A stretch of DNA of 64,000 nt from Rheum nobile (Eukaryota > Streptophyta > Magnoliopsida > Caryophyllales > Polygonaceae): NCBI GenBank assembly GCA_027886185.1, contig WOAB01000728.1, positions 2,666,001 to 2,730,000 of the forward strand, in the 5' to 3' direction. The first letter of the stretch is position 1; every line of letters begins with the position of its first letter. Of this stretch, positions 1-10,920 are shown piece by piece. A program made the translations under genes and the position numbers. Under the pieces are notes generated by a model, which saw only the letters and a program-made list of their open reading frames with translations, ran no database searches and was not told the DNA's origin.

Positions 1-474
1 AAATTATAGAAGCTTTTTTTTTATAGCAAAAACATATTTTACTATATTATAGGAAAATAATGAATACTATTATTATAATATGGATTACCAATTTTACTCC
101 TAACATATTCTTTTTGAAGTTTGAGCTATTCCTACTTATTTGTGTATTTTGTGCGAGTTGGATTTGAGAATATCCGTATAGTAACTTGTGGTGTCAAAGA
201 GCATTTGATTGGTGTATAATATCAATATATATAAAAGATATCTCATTTCGAATAACATTGAGTTGGTAACTTGTGTGGTCAAAGAACATCTAATTGGTTT
301 GTAAACCAAAGTAATTTAGTGGCTTAAATATTAGAAAGGCGGAAGATAATAATATTTTGTTATAATTGAAACTTATGTAGAAGATATTTGTAGAGACACA
401 ATATATACGGGTAAAAATTAATACAGAAAAATATATAGGAACGAATGATTTGCTTTCAGATAAAAAAAAGCTTA
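1..474. other. AT-rich flank, no gene seen
   Basis: AT-rich sequence with no long open frame and no recognised element boundary. It lies just beyond the 3' end of the LINE fragment and may be the DNA into which that LINE inserted. Confidence 0.4.
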
Positions 475-1142
475 ATTTTTTTTTTTGATAAGGTAAAAAT
501 CAGACCGAAAATCACAAAATGGTCGATTTTTCAGTCAATAGCATCCTTACGGATGAGAACTAAAAGCTCTTGATTGGCTTGAATGTCTTCTAATGAACTC
601 CGCTAGGCCACCTTCGCAATGCAATCAGCAACAACGTTAGTTTTCCGAAAGACATGACAAATCTGCATTGTGGAAAAAAGTTGTAGAAGACAAATGATAT
701 CAGAAATTAAAATTTTAATATCCCAAGGACAGTGCCATATCTTTTTCAGAATGTTGACAATAGTGAGGTTATCACATTCCAATTCAATGTTGTTTAGTCC
801 TAGTTCATAGGCTTTAACCAAATCATTTCAGACCGTTAAGGTTTCTGTTCTCAGGGCGGTTGAAACTCCACATTTGTCCCCAAACAAATATACCGGTTTA
901 CCATTATTGTTTCGAAAGATATATCCGTAACTAGAATCTCCATTATTCATGGTTGATCCATTGGTGTTAATTTTAATTACGTTATCCGGCGGTTTTTTCC
1001 ATTTTTTTGGTCGTCTCCCTTTGTTCGTGTAACCTGTTTGTTGTTTAATTTCATCAAGAGGGTCTAAATTCCAGGTCTTAGTTTTTTTTCCAATATTGAT
1101 TTGATTTTTAATGTAGAGTGGTACGTCCTTAATAGAAAGATT
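475..1142 (-). pseudogene. LINE (non-LTR retrotransposon) 3' fragment, RNase H domain
   Basis: Two minus-strand reading frames (828-1142 then 603-821) give the two halves of the RNase H-like domain that ends many plant LINE proteins. The first half has a DNVIKINTNGS start strand and a GYIFRNNNG segment; the second has ELECDN and a C-terminal HVFRKTNVVADCIAKVA helix. A T-run at about 475-486 on the plus strand is the expected poly(A) tail of a minus-strand LINE. The frame is broken between the halves, and the upstream part is cut off at 1143 by the chromovirus LTR. A related fragment lies at 56481-57008. It is a dead remnant; reverse transcriptase and endonuclease are absent. Confidence 0.7.
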
Positions 1143-2930
1143 TGTAACACCCCCAAATCTTAACCCATTTGGAAATGTATTACCGCCAGTGACCTCAGTG
1201 TTCCTTACCGAGATCACCCAAGGCTTTACCGTTTTAAATACAATACATGGAATACAATTGATACATAATGATCAAAGTATTCAAATCAAAACATCAATCA
1301 AATGAAACATGAGTTACGGGATTACATCCCAACCCCGAATAGGACAAACACAGAGTTTAACAAAGTACAACGGAAGTCTTTAAACAAGGTACATCGGAAG
1401 TCTTTTAAAAGATATTACAAAAATGGTTGTGATCGTAATGATCACCTGCCCAAGGATCTCAACCTAATTAAAAGAAATTATTAAAACATCCAAAAACAAT
1501 CGTCGCCTTCATAGTCAATCTAGTCTCCTCATATCTTCGCTATATCTGATGTACCGAATCGAACGGATGACACCAGCCCACATGCAGAGAACAATGTTCG
1601 TGGGTTAGTCTACTTGAATAGACTAGCAAGGGTAAAAAGCAGAGTGGTTCGAGTGATCGTAACCGTTTACTATCATTGTCCCTCGAATAATAACCGAAGG
1701 GACGATACATAACCCGACACTTTCACGGAATAACAACAAGAGGTATGCACAAGAGAAGATTCTGGAAGACTTAATCTTCACAGAAATCGACCCGAAAGAA
1801 GACTCCAAAGGAAATGAGTCTTTAAGGAAATATGACAAATCTGGAATGTTTACAGAATTAAACAACAGCGATTAAAAGCTGACTGAGATGCTTCGGCTCA
1901 CAACCAACCTCACCACTTACAGCGAATCCAGATCGGAAGGAGAACATACTACATTCAAGTCTGGATCTTACAGAACCACATAACAATGATTTAAAAACTG
2001 ACTAAGATGTTTCGGTTCACGACCAACCTCATCACTTACAGCGAATCCAGATTGGAAAGAGAACGTACTCTGATCAAAAGTCAAGACGAGCTTTCCTAGC
2101 TGCACTATTTACGTAGCTGCACTACTCGCCAAAGGTATATTAATTAAGTGCTCTCGGGCACCTTATCTTATTTAATTCCAAAATGATTAACACATTAAAA
2201 GCTTTTAATATATGTCCTTGTCACGCAGGACCCATATCTAAGGAATGAACCTCACCGAGTCCAAACCTCTGAATCTACATCGAAAGAATGAACCTCACCG
2301 AGTCCAAACTTCTACTATCGCAGGGTCTTGCTCGCCCTTTAAAAGAATGAACCTCAATGAGTTCAAACTTCAACAATCGTTGGGTCTTCATCGCCCTTAC
2401 AGTTATAAAGGAACGCGCATGGAACTCTCAGGATCCAGGCGTTCCTACAAATACTCTTGCTAACTTACAGTTACAACACAACCACAGTACAAGATAAATC
2501 CACATAAATGCCCGGAAGACGATCACAGATAATAGCGTCGTTCTAACAGATATACAACCTATTATATGAGTTTCCAAAACAGTTTATAAAACCTATTCCA
2601 GACAAACACAGTAATCATTCCAAATTAATTACTCAGATAAACAACTGATAATTAATGTAAATATGGAACGATGAGCAAGAGCGAACCGCCACTTGCCTGA
2701 GTCCGCAGAGATTGAACGAAGTCTAACGACGGGATTCCGGGCTCGACGCAGAGACGAATCTGAAAACTCCGGCACCTTCGGATCGACCCATAAAGAAATC
2801 CTAAGTTAGATTCGACAAACAACAATACCGAAACTACGAAAGGACGAAAGGAATCGACGGAAATGAAACTCGAACGAAGGCTACGGAAGCCAACACCAAC
2901 AACCACGGCCACCAACACTTCACGGCGGGC

Positions 2931-3172
2931 GCCACAACAATCACGGCGGGCGCCGCCTTAAATACGGCGGGCGCCGCCTCAAGCACGGCGGGCGCCGCTC
3001 ATCCACGGCGGGCGCCGTTCATCCACGGCGGGCGCCGCTCCTTGGCCACACATCACGGCGGCTGGGCAACCTCACCACGATGGGCGCCGTTATCCATGGC
3101 GGGCGCCGTCTCCCTGGCGGCGGTCACCGTCTCCATGGCGGCGGTCGCCGTCTCCCTGGCGGCGGTCGTTGT
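2931..3172. repeat. GC-rich tandem array in LTR1 (GGCGGGCGCC units)
   Basis: Units of about 17-20 bp contain GGCGGGCGCC, with a GGCGCC palindrome in the core. I count seven exact core copies plus one variant, followed by three GGCGGCGGTC units. The array lies roughly 260-500 bp downstream of the TATA box in the direction of transcription, so it is probably transcribed as leader. Matching arrays sit in LTR2 and LTR3 with different unit composition. Confidence 0.8.
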
Positions 3173-3431
3173 CGCGAACGAAAATAGAAATACGAGAGGG
3201 AAAAACTTACCCTCGATGCTCGATTTGGCTCGTCTTTCGCCTTGCTTTGCTTCTAGGCGTTCGAGGGTCTCCAAGGCTTCACTTGGCCACCGGAAACGAC
3301 ACCAAACGAGCCTCCAACGATCCACGAGCCTTCCCGGAGAGAGCGTTTTCTTTGAGAGCGTTTTTGAGAGTCGAGAATTTGAGAGCGCTTCCGCGTCTTT
3401 CGCACCCTCTTCCACCCTCACCCAACACCTT

Positions 3432-3439
3432 TATTTATA
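3432..3439 (-). promoter_or_regulatory. TATA box of LTR1
   Basis: The minus strand reads CTATAAATAAAG, close to the plant TATA consensus. It places the U3/R boundary only about 400 bp inside the LTR, leaving about 2.2 kb of R-U5. Confidence 0.5.
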
Positions 3440-3795
3440 GAAGAAATTAGGGTTCCTTGCCTCTTGGACAATATCCAAACCCTTTTGCCCCTTGGACAAT
3501 GGCTCTTGGACAAAAACCTTTGGATAAAGAATCTTGTACTATTGCCCATTAGATAACAACTCTTGGACAATAAACTTGTACCAATCTTAATCCGCGTTAA
3601 CAAAAGTCGTACACAAACGAGTACAAAATTCCAAAACATCTCGACTGTATAATTCTTCACTGAGAAAAATATTACAGATACAGAGCACATTACAGAATGT
3701 CTCAAACCTTCAGAATTAAATCCGACGTACCAAACGGACGTTCGGGAAAAATCCATAATTCCCAAAATAGCCTTACAAAATTACGGGGTATCACA

Positions 3796-3812
3796 TCACC
3801 TCCCCCTTAAAA
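3796..3812 (-). other. Polypurine tract of left internal region
   Basis: The minus strand reads TTTAAGGGGGAGGTGA directly before the 3' LTR, the expected plus-strand primer site. The same tract is at 10921-10937. Confidence 0.75.
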
Positions 3813-6149
3813 GAAGTGTCGACCCCGAAACTTGGCCGAAAAACAACTCGGGAAAGTGTCTGAGCATCTCTGCCTCGGTTTCCCAAGTAACTTCCTCAGT
3901 CCCAGACCTGGACCACAAAACTCGTACCAACAGTACGATCTTGTTGCACTGCTGCTTCACACGGCGTTCGAGAATGTGCTCTGGCATCTCCTCTCAAGTA
4001 CCATTTGCCTGAATCACGACGTCCTTATAGCTCAGCCTACGAGACTCATCTTAGCACGAATATCCTTAGCAATGATACGTGGAACACATTATACACTGGG
4101 TATGCCGATGGCGACAATGCCAAACGGTACGTTAGAGATCTTACTCTATCCAGAATCTTGAATGGTCCCATGTAGCGAGGGTTAAGCTTCCCACGCTTAC
4201 CAAACCTGGAAACATCCTTGGATGGCGATACTGTGACAAGTACCTTGCCACCAACCTCGAACTCAACACTTTAACGCTTCTGATCTGCGTAAAACTTTTG
4301 TCGACTCTGAGCGGTCAACAACCTCTGTCTACTCAGAGCAATGTTCGAAGTTGTCCTTTCGACCAACTCTGGTCCAAGTAGAATCTTGTCGGCGTACTCA
4401 ACCCAACGAATCTGAGATCTATATCTGTGACCATACAAAGCTTCGAACTGAGCCATCTTGACCGTAGCATGCCAGCTATTATCGTATGTGAGCTCAATCA
4501 GACTTAGGCTGTCTTCCCAGCTAGTCGGATGATCGAGTACGTATGCTTCTTAGCATATCCTCCAGGGTCTAGATGGTCTTTTCAGACTGACCATCTGTCT
4601 GAGGATGAAACGCTGTTGAATCTCAATTCAGTTCCCATGGCCTTGTGCAGTTCTTGCTATAAATTTGACATGAATCGGACATCTCGATCCGATACAATGG
4701 TCTTAGGAATGCCATGTAAACGGATAATCTCCTAGTGGAAAACTTCTGCTGACCTCTGGGTCACCCAAGTAACCTCAGTTTCCAATGCAAACACTATTGC
4801 TGCTAGTTCTAGGTCATGTGTTGGTTAGTTTGCTTCATAGGTTTTCAATTGTCTAGATGCGTATGCAATAACCTTGCCCCTCTGCATCAAAGACACATCC
4901 CAACCCATTTCTCGAATCATTAACTATAGACCATATATCCATCATTCTTTCCAACAACGCCAAAACTGGTGCATAAGTCAGACACTGTTTCAACTTCTTG
5001 AAAACTGGTCTTGCACTTGTCATCCCAGACAACTTCTTGTTGACCTTGCGGAACAGATTGGTCATAGGTGGAGTGATCTTAGAAAAATCCTTCCATGAAC
5101 CGTCTATAATGCTCAGCAAGCTCGGGGAAACTGCACACCTCGCTTACACCCTGAGGCCGCTTCCAAACAACTACTGATTCACTCTTCTGGGGAATAACCA
5201 TAACCTCATTCTTATTGATCACATGGCCTAAGAAAGCCACTTCTAGATCCAACAATCGCACTTAGCCCACTTTGCGTACAGCCGACTTGGTCTAAGGACC
5301 GATAAAGCAATCCGCAGATGTTCCTTGTGAGCTTCCTTGCTCGGGAAAAATATCAAAATGCCATTGATGAAGACCATTATGAACTTATTCAAGTATTGGT
5401 CTAAAACATCGATGCACTAGGTTCAAGAAAACTGATGGAGCATTCGTAGATCCAGATGGCATGACTACAATCTCGTAGTGACCATCTCTCGTCCGAACGC
5501 AATCCTCGGAATATCATCCTCACGAATCCTGAGCTGATAAAAACCAGACCTCCGGTCGATCTTGGAGAAAACTTTTGCTCCCTGTAGTTGATCCAACAGA
5601 TCATCACTTCTTGGCAACAGATACTTGCTCTTGATCGTGACTTTATTCAACTCTCGAAAGTCAAAACAAAGTCGAAACGGTCCATCTTTCTTTTTGACAA
5701 ATAAAACTAGGGCACTCCTACTCAAGGTGATGCACTCAGCTTTATATAACTTTTGTCAAGAAGATCCTTGAGTTGCTTCTTCAACTCTTGCATCTCAACA
5801 GGAGCCATCCGGTACGGTGCCTCAGAGATCGGCGTGGTACTCGACTCGAGATCAACGGCAAACTCCACAACACGATTCGGGGTATCTAGGAATATCTTCT
5901 GGAAAGACACCCGTAAATCCTCTAACCACAGGAGTATCAAAACTGAAGTCGATCACTGCCTTATGACGCTTCCGTCAATCCATACCGAGAAAAATTATCG
6001 TATGGGACCATGGTTATTTAGGTCAAATTTCTTTGAATTTATTACCCTTGATGGTAATCGACAATCCGACAGACGATTGGTTCCCACTAAATGGTCACCA
6101 TCTTGGACCAGCCCACTACATGGTTCACAGACGACTCACTAGTGGCTCC

Positions 6150-6400
6150 GAGCCCAGGCCCAGCCATTACCAGCGTCCACTGTTGCCATGAACCGCTGTC
6201 CATACATCTCAACCCATCCTTGGTAGCTCCACCTAATTAATAGGCAGCCATCTCCTAAGAGGTTGTTGGTGAGTCTCGAACACGAGACCTTACCCCATAC
6301 CAAGCAACGAAACATTAACTTGGTATAAACCAAAGGTTCATATATAAGAAGAGTTACAACAAAAGGTTCACAACCTCGTTGCACACACAACTTAACTTAC
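6150..6400 (-). other. Extra ~200-bp segment inside protease region, with Pol III B-box-like motif
   Basis: The two protease motifs are about 420 bp apart; the family usually has about 70-75 codons between them, so about 200 bp looks inserted. The minus strand of 6271-6281 reads GTTCGAGACTC, which fits a Pol III B box, so a tRNA-derived SINE is possible. I could not place a convincing A box, tail or target duplication. The same segment occurs in the right copy (B box at 13383-13393), so it predates the tandem duplication. Confidence 0.3.
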
Positions 6401-6583
6401 AACCATCCAAAATGAAAGTCTGGGTAGCACCCACATCAACAACACATTAACAAAAGTAGAACGCAAATACAAAGTACTCTAAGCATTTGGAGCATAGGGT
6501 CCATCCGCCTCACATATCACATACATACGTTGACTCTGATTTCCAGAAGCCATTGGGGCTTTCCCTTTATTCTGCACAGTTGT

Positions 6584-7831
6584 CTACATCGAAGGATTGA
6601 AAGTCTCTGCTGGTTTAAACCTAGGTCTATTGTTTGGATTAACAGACCCCTGATGAGACTCCGCTCCTTTCTGCATTCCCTGCCGACAGAACCTCTGCAT
6701 AAGCCCTTCCTTTCCACAACCAAAACAAGTCTTCTTCTCATTCCGACATGCAAAACTTTTGTGCCCAGATGCACCATAATTGTGACACTGAATCAATCCG
6801 CTGCTCCAACCTGAGCCCCTGACAGAGTCAGACTGTGTTGTCTCGGTCTTAGCACGACCAGACTTCTCAAACTTGGTAGGCGATGCCGGTCGTTTAAATG
6901 AACCAACCTGGCGATCCTGTTGCCCACCCTTTCCCTTAACTTGATTCTCCCGCTTATGAGCGGACTCCTCTAGAGTTACCTCCAACTTGTAGGCCGCATC
7001 CACGTACTGCTCGAGAGTAGAGCATGTGTGGTGCACCATCCATGGCTTAATATCTGGGTTCATCCATTCATGGAAGTATCAGATCTTTTGTGCCTCACTG
7101 GATATATGCGGTTCAACATACTGCAGCAAATGATTGAACTTGGTGGCGAGCTCTGTCACCTTCAACCCTTCCGTCTTAGGATACAAGAACTCCTTGTGCT
7201 TCTTCTCCCTCTTAGCTCGAGAGAAGAAATGATCCGTCATCTTGGTCTTAAACATTGACCAGGTCAATACCGGGCTATCAGCTAAGCCGGTACTCTCCCA
7301 CCATTCACTGGCTTCTTCCTTCAACTGTAGAGAAGCTATGTGCACTTTCTCTGCTTCAGTGCACTCAATATTACGAAACAACCGTTCCATATGTGAGAAC
7401 CAATGAGCCACTCTGACTGGGTCTCCTTTTCCATCATAGCTGTCAGGTCTCATAGAGTTAATGGCCTTCAGAGCTCTGCCATACTCCCCTCTATTCCTGA
7501 TCACGCCTCCCTGTAGTACCTGGTTCTCTTGTTCCTCAAACCTCGGAACTTCTGTAGGTACTGGCACTCCTTGTGCCTGAGGTGCGATTGGCCTCATTAT
7601 CTCGGTGATTGCTTGCAGAACAATCCCCCGAATTGCTGCGACTGTCGCTGCATCGAGCACTACTAGAGCGTCGGCCTGAGCTTGGTCATTGCCTCCTGGA
7701 TTATTGTTGAAGACAGACTCACGCTCTCCTGACGGGTCTGCAACATTCCTTGGGTTTGGTCTGGGGTCATTGCTCGGCCCAGCACCAGCACGGATAACGT
7801 TCCTCGTGTTTACCATCTGTTTACCGATCAA
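6584..7831 (-). pseudogene. gag: Chromovirus gag remnant, left copy
   Basis: One minus-strand frame runs from an ATG at 7831 (or 7816, MVNTRN) to 6584, broken by one in-frame stop at 7079-7081. The N-terminal half holds the retrotransposon gag domain, including the segment around SEWWESTGLADSPVLTWSMF. The C-terminal part has two zinc-knuckle-like motifs. The first, CHNYGASGHKSFAC, has Y for the second cysteine; the second, CFGCGKEGLMQRFC, lacks the histidine. The stop at 7079 is shared with the right copy, so gag was already damaged before the duplication. Confidence 0.85.
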
Positions 7832-8249
7832 ATTCCAAGGATTTTATCACATTAATATCATTCTGATATATTTATCGTAATAAAATCAACTTAGAATAGA
7901 TCAACTTGGTAATTTCTATTGATGAACCCAAACCGAGAAACTAGGTTCTACAACCTCAAATCACAACGAGCGAACTGGGAATCAAGCCTAACTGGAGATG
8001 GCGAAACCACCTCGGCTTCTCCCGGGTTCCTCTGAAGAGAAAGAATGCACCCATATCTAGCGGGGCAACGAGGAAGAAATTAGTCTTTCTAGACATAGAA
8101 ACAAGCTTACTATATCAGACTGTACAGAAGACATGACTATGAACGATGTTTTGAAATTCTTTTCACTTTGAAAACTCAGAGCCCTTTTAAAGCACTTTCA
8201 AAAACGGATAAATGGTTTATAAAAATCCCAAACCCGTTTTAAAACCTTT
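7832..8249 (-). other. Chromovirus untranslated leader, left copy
   Basis: Non-coding stretch between the primer-binding site and gag on the minus strand. Around 7990-8090 it differs from the right copy by a small replacement; nothing else is recognisable. Confidence 0.5.
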
Positions 8250-8262
8250 GGCTCTGATACCA
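8250..8262 (-). other. Primer-binding site, initiator tRNA-Met type (left copy)
   Basis: The minus strand reads TGGTATCAGAGCC, complementary to the 3' end of initiator methionine tRNA, four bases inside LTR2. It fixes the element's orientation. Confidence 0.85.
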
Positions 8263-8266
8263 CAAC

Positions 8267-10920
8267 TGTAACACCCCCAAATCTTAACCCATTTGGAAAG
8301 GTATTACCGCCAGTGACCTCAGTGTTCCTTACCGAGATCACCCAAGGCTTTACCGTTTTAAATACAATACATGGAATACAATTGATACATAATGATCAAA
8401 GTATTCAAATCAAAACATCAATCAAATGAAACATGAGTTACGGGATTACATCCCAATCCCGAATAGGACAAAAACAGAGTTTAACAAAGTACAACGGAAG
8501 TCTTTAAACAAGGTACAGCGGAAGTCTTTTAAAAGATATTACAAAAAGGGTTGTGATCGTAATGATCACCTGCCCAAGGATCTCAACCAGATTAAAAGAA
8601 ATTATTAAAACATCCAAAAACAACCGTCGTCTTCATAGTCAATCTAGTCTCCTCATATCTTCGCTCTATCTGATGTGCCGAATCGAACGGATGACACCAG
8701 CCCACATGCAGAGAACAATGTTCGTGGGTTAGTCTACTTGAATAGACTAGCAAGGGTAAAAAGTAGAGTGGTTCGAGTGATCGTAACCGTTTACTATCAT
8801 TGTCCCTCGAATAATAACCGAAGGGACGATACATAACCCGGCACTTTCACGGAATAACAACAAGAGGTATGCACAAGAGAAGATTCTGGAAGACTTAATC
8901 TTCACAGAAATTGACCCGAAAGAAGACTCCAAAGGAAATGAGTCTGTAAGGAAATATGACAAATCTGGAATGTTTACAGAATCAAACAACATTGATTAAA
9001 AGCTGACTGAGATGCTTCGGCTCACAACCAACCTCACCGCTTACAGCGAATCCAGATCGGAAGGAGAACGTACTACATTCAAGTCTGGATCTTACAGAAC
9101 CACATAACGATGATTTAAAAACTGACTAAGATGTTTCGGTTCACGACTAACATCATCGCTTATTGCGAATCCAGATTGGAAAGAGAACGTACTCTGATCA
9201 AAAGTCAAGACGAGCTTTCCTAGCTGCACTATTTACTTAGCTGTACTACTCGCCAAAGGTATATTAATTAAGTGCTGTCGGGCACCTTATCTTATTTAAT
9301 TCCAAAACGATTAACACATTAAAAGTTTTTAATATATGTCTCTGTCATGCAGGACCCATATCTAAGGAATGAACCTCACCGAGTCCAAACCTCTGAATCT
9401 ACATCGAAAGAATGAACCTCACCGAGTCCAAACTTCTACTATCACAGGGTCTTGCTCGCCCTTTAAAAGAATAAACCTCACTGAGTTCAAACTTCAACAA
9501 TCGTTGGGTCTTCATCGCCCTTACAGTTATAAAGGAACGCGCATGGAACTCTCAGGATCCAGGCGTTCCTACAAATACTCATGCTAACTTACAGTTACAA
9601 CACAACCACAGTATAGGATAAATCCACATAAATGCCCGGAAGGCGATCACAGATAATAGCGTCGTTCTAACAGATATACAACCTATTATATGATTTTCCA
9701 AAACAATTTATAAAACCTATTCCAGAAAAACACAGCAATCATTCCAAATTAATTACTCAGATAAACAACTGATAATTAATGTAAATATGGAACGATGAGC
9801 AAGAGCGAACCGCCACTTGCCTGAGTCCGTAGAGATTGAACGAAGTCTAACGACGAGATTCCAGGCTCGACGCAGAGACGAATCTGACAACTCCGGCACC
9901 TTCGGATCGACCCATAAAGAAACCCTAAGTTATATTCGACAAACAACAATACCGAAACTACGAAAGGACGAAAGGAATCGACGGAAACGAAACCCGAACG
10001 AAGGCTACGGAAGCCAACACCAACAACCACGGCCACCAACACTTCACGGCGGGCGCCACAACAATCACGGCGGGCGCCGCCTTAAATACGGCGGGTGCCG
10101 CCTCAAGCACGGCGGGCGCCGCTCATCCACGGCGGGCGCCGCTCATCCACGGCGGGCGCCGCTCCTTGGCCACACATCACGGCGGCTGGGCAACCTCACC
10201 ACGGCGGGCGCCGTTCTCCACGGCGGGCGCCGTCTCCCTGGCAGCGGTCGCCGTCTCCCTGGTCGCGGTCGCCGTCTCCCTGGCGGCGGTCGCCGTCGCG
10301 AACGAAAACAGAAATACGAGAGGGAAAAACTTACCCTCGATGCTCGATTTGGCTCGTCTTTCGCCTTGCTTTGCTTCTAGGCGTCCGAGGGTCTCCAAGG
10401 ATTCACTTGGCCACCGGAAACGACACCAAACGAGCCTCCAATGATCCACGAGCCTTCCCGGAGAGAGCGTTTTCTTTGAGAGCGTTTTTGAGAGTCGAGA
10501 ATTTGAGAGCGCTTCCGCGTCTTTCGCACCCTCTTCCACCCTCACCCAACACCTCTGATTATAGAAGAAATTAGGGTTCCTTGACTCTTGGACAATATCC
10601 AAACCCTTTTGCCCCTTGGACATAGGCTTTTGGACAAAAAACCTTTGGATAAAGAATCTTGTACTATTGCCCATTAGATAAGAACTCTTGGGCAATAAAC
10701 TTGTACCAATCTTAATCCGCGTTAACAAAAGTCATACACGAACGAGTACGAACTTCCAAAACATCTCGACTATATAATTCTTCACTGAGAAAAATATTAC
10801 AGATACAGAGCACATTACAGAATGTCTCAAACCTTCAGAATTAAATCCGACGTACCAAACGGACGTTCGAGAAAAATCCATAATTCCAAAAATAGCCTTA
10901 CAAAATTACGGGGTATCACA
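8267..10920 (-). repeat. Chromovirus LTR2 (middle LTR)
   Basis: This 2654-bp LTR is shared by both internal regions: 5' LTR of the left and 3' LTR of the right. It carries the GC array (10045-10300) and private changes. One turns the TATA box into TATAATCA (minus strand, 10556-10563), so its promoter may be weaker than that of LTR3. Confidence 0.88.
10045..10300. repeat. GC-rich tandem array in LTR2
   Basis: Seven exact GGCGGGCGCC cores plus a GGCGGGTGCC variant, then GC-rich units related to GGCGGCGGTC. Two CTCATCCAC-spaced units are present here, as in LTR1, where LTR3 has one. Confidence 0.8.

Larger units (their letters stand above)
1143..3795 (-). repeat. Chromovirus LTR1
   Basis: This 2653-bp LTR has TG...CA ends. 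It contains an imperfect duplication of about 115 bp (near 1874-2085), three imperfect copies of a GAATGAACCTCA word (2243-2400), a GC-rich tandem array (2931-3172) and a minus-strand TATA box (3432-3439). It is the 3' LTR of the left internal region. Small open frames in it lie on both strands and are not conserved as proteins. Confidence 0.88.
3796..6443 (-). pseudogene. pol: Chromovirus pol remnant, left copy
   Basis: Reading down the minus strand I see a protease motif with a VVDVGATQTF core (6408-6443), the end of the protease as LGMD followed by a stop where W is usual (5975-5989), the RT entry segment with APYRMAPVE (5722-5940), RT fingers with KKKDGPFRLCFDFRELNKVT (5465-5725), the RT thumb/RNase H start (4853-5261), the tail of the integrase core with FHPQTDGQSE (about 4600), the MAQFEALYGH segment (4271-4456) and a chromodomain-like end with LERRVKQQ and VTWETEAEM (3796-3987). 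At about 4770-4790 RNase H sequence runs directly into integrase sequence, so the RNase H tail, the zinc finger and the first part of the integrase core are missing. Several stops and frameshifts make it inactive. Confidence 0.85.

Noticed and set aside
1302..1484. Small plus-strand ORF starting MKHELRDYIP repeated in all three chromovirus LTRs
   Set aside because: It lies antisense to the element and the repetition only reflects LTR copies; no motif or conservation beyond nucleotide identity.
6271..6281. True tRNA gene at the B-box-like site
   Set aside because: No cloverleaf, A box or acceptor stem could be built around it.
9817..10380. 187-codon plus-strand ORF across the GC array of LTR2
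   Set aside because: Its length comes from stop-free GC repeats. The corresponding frames in LTR1 and LTR3 are broken or different.
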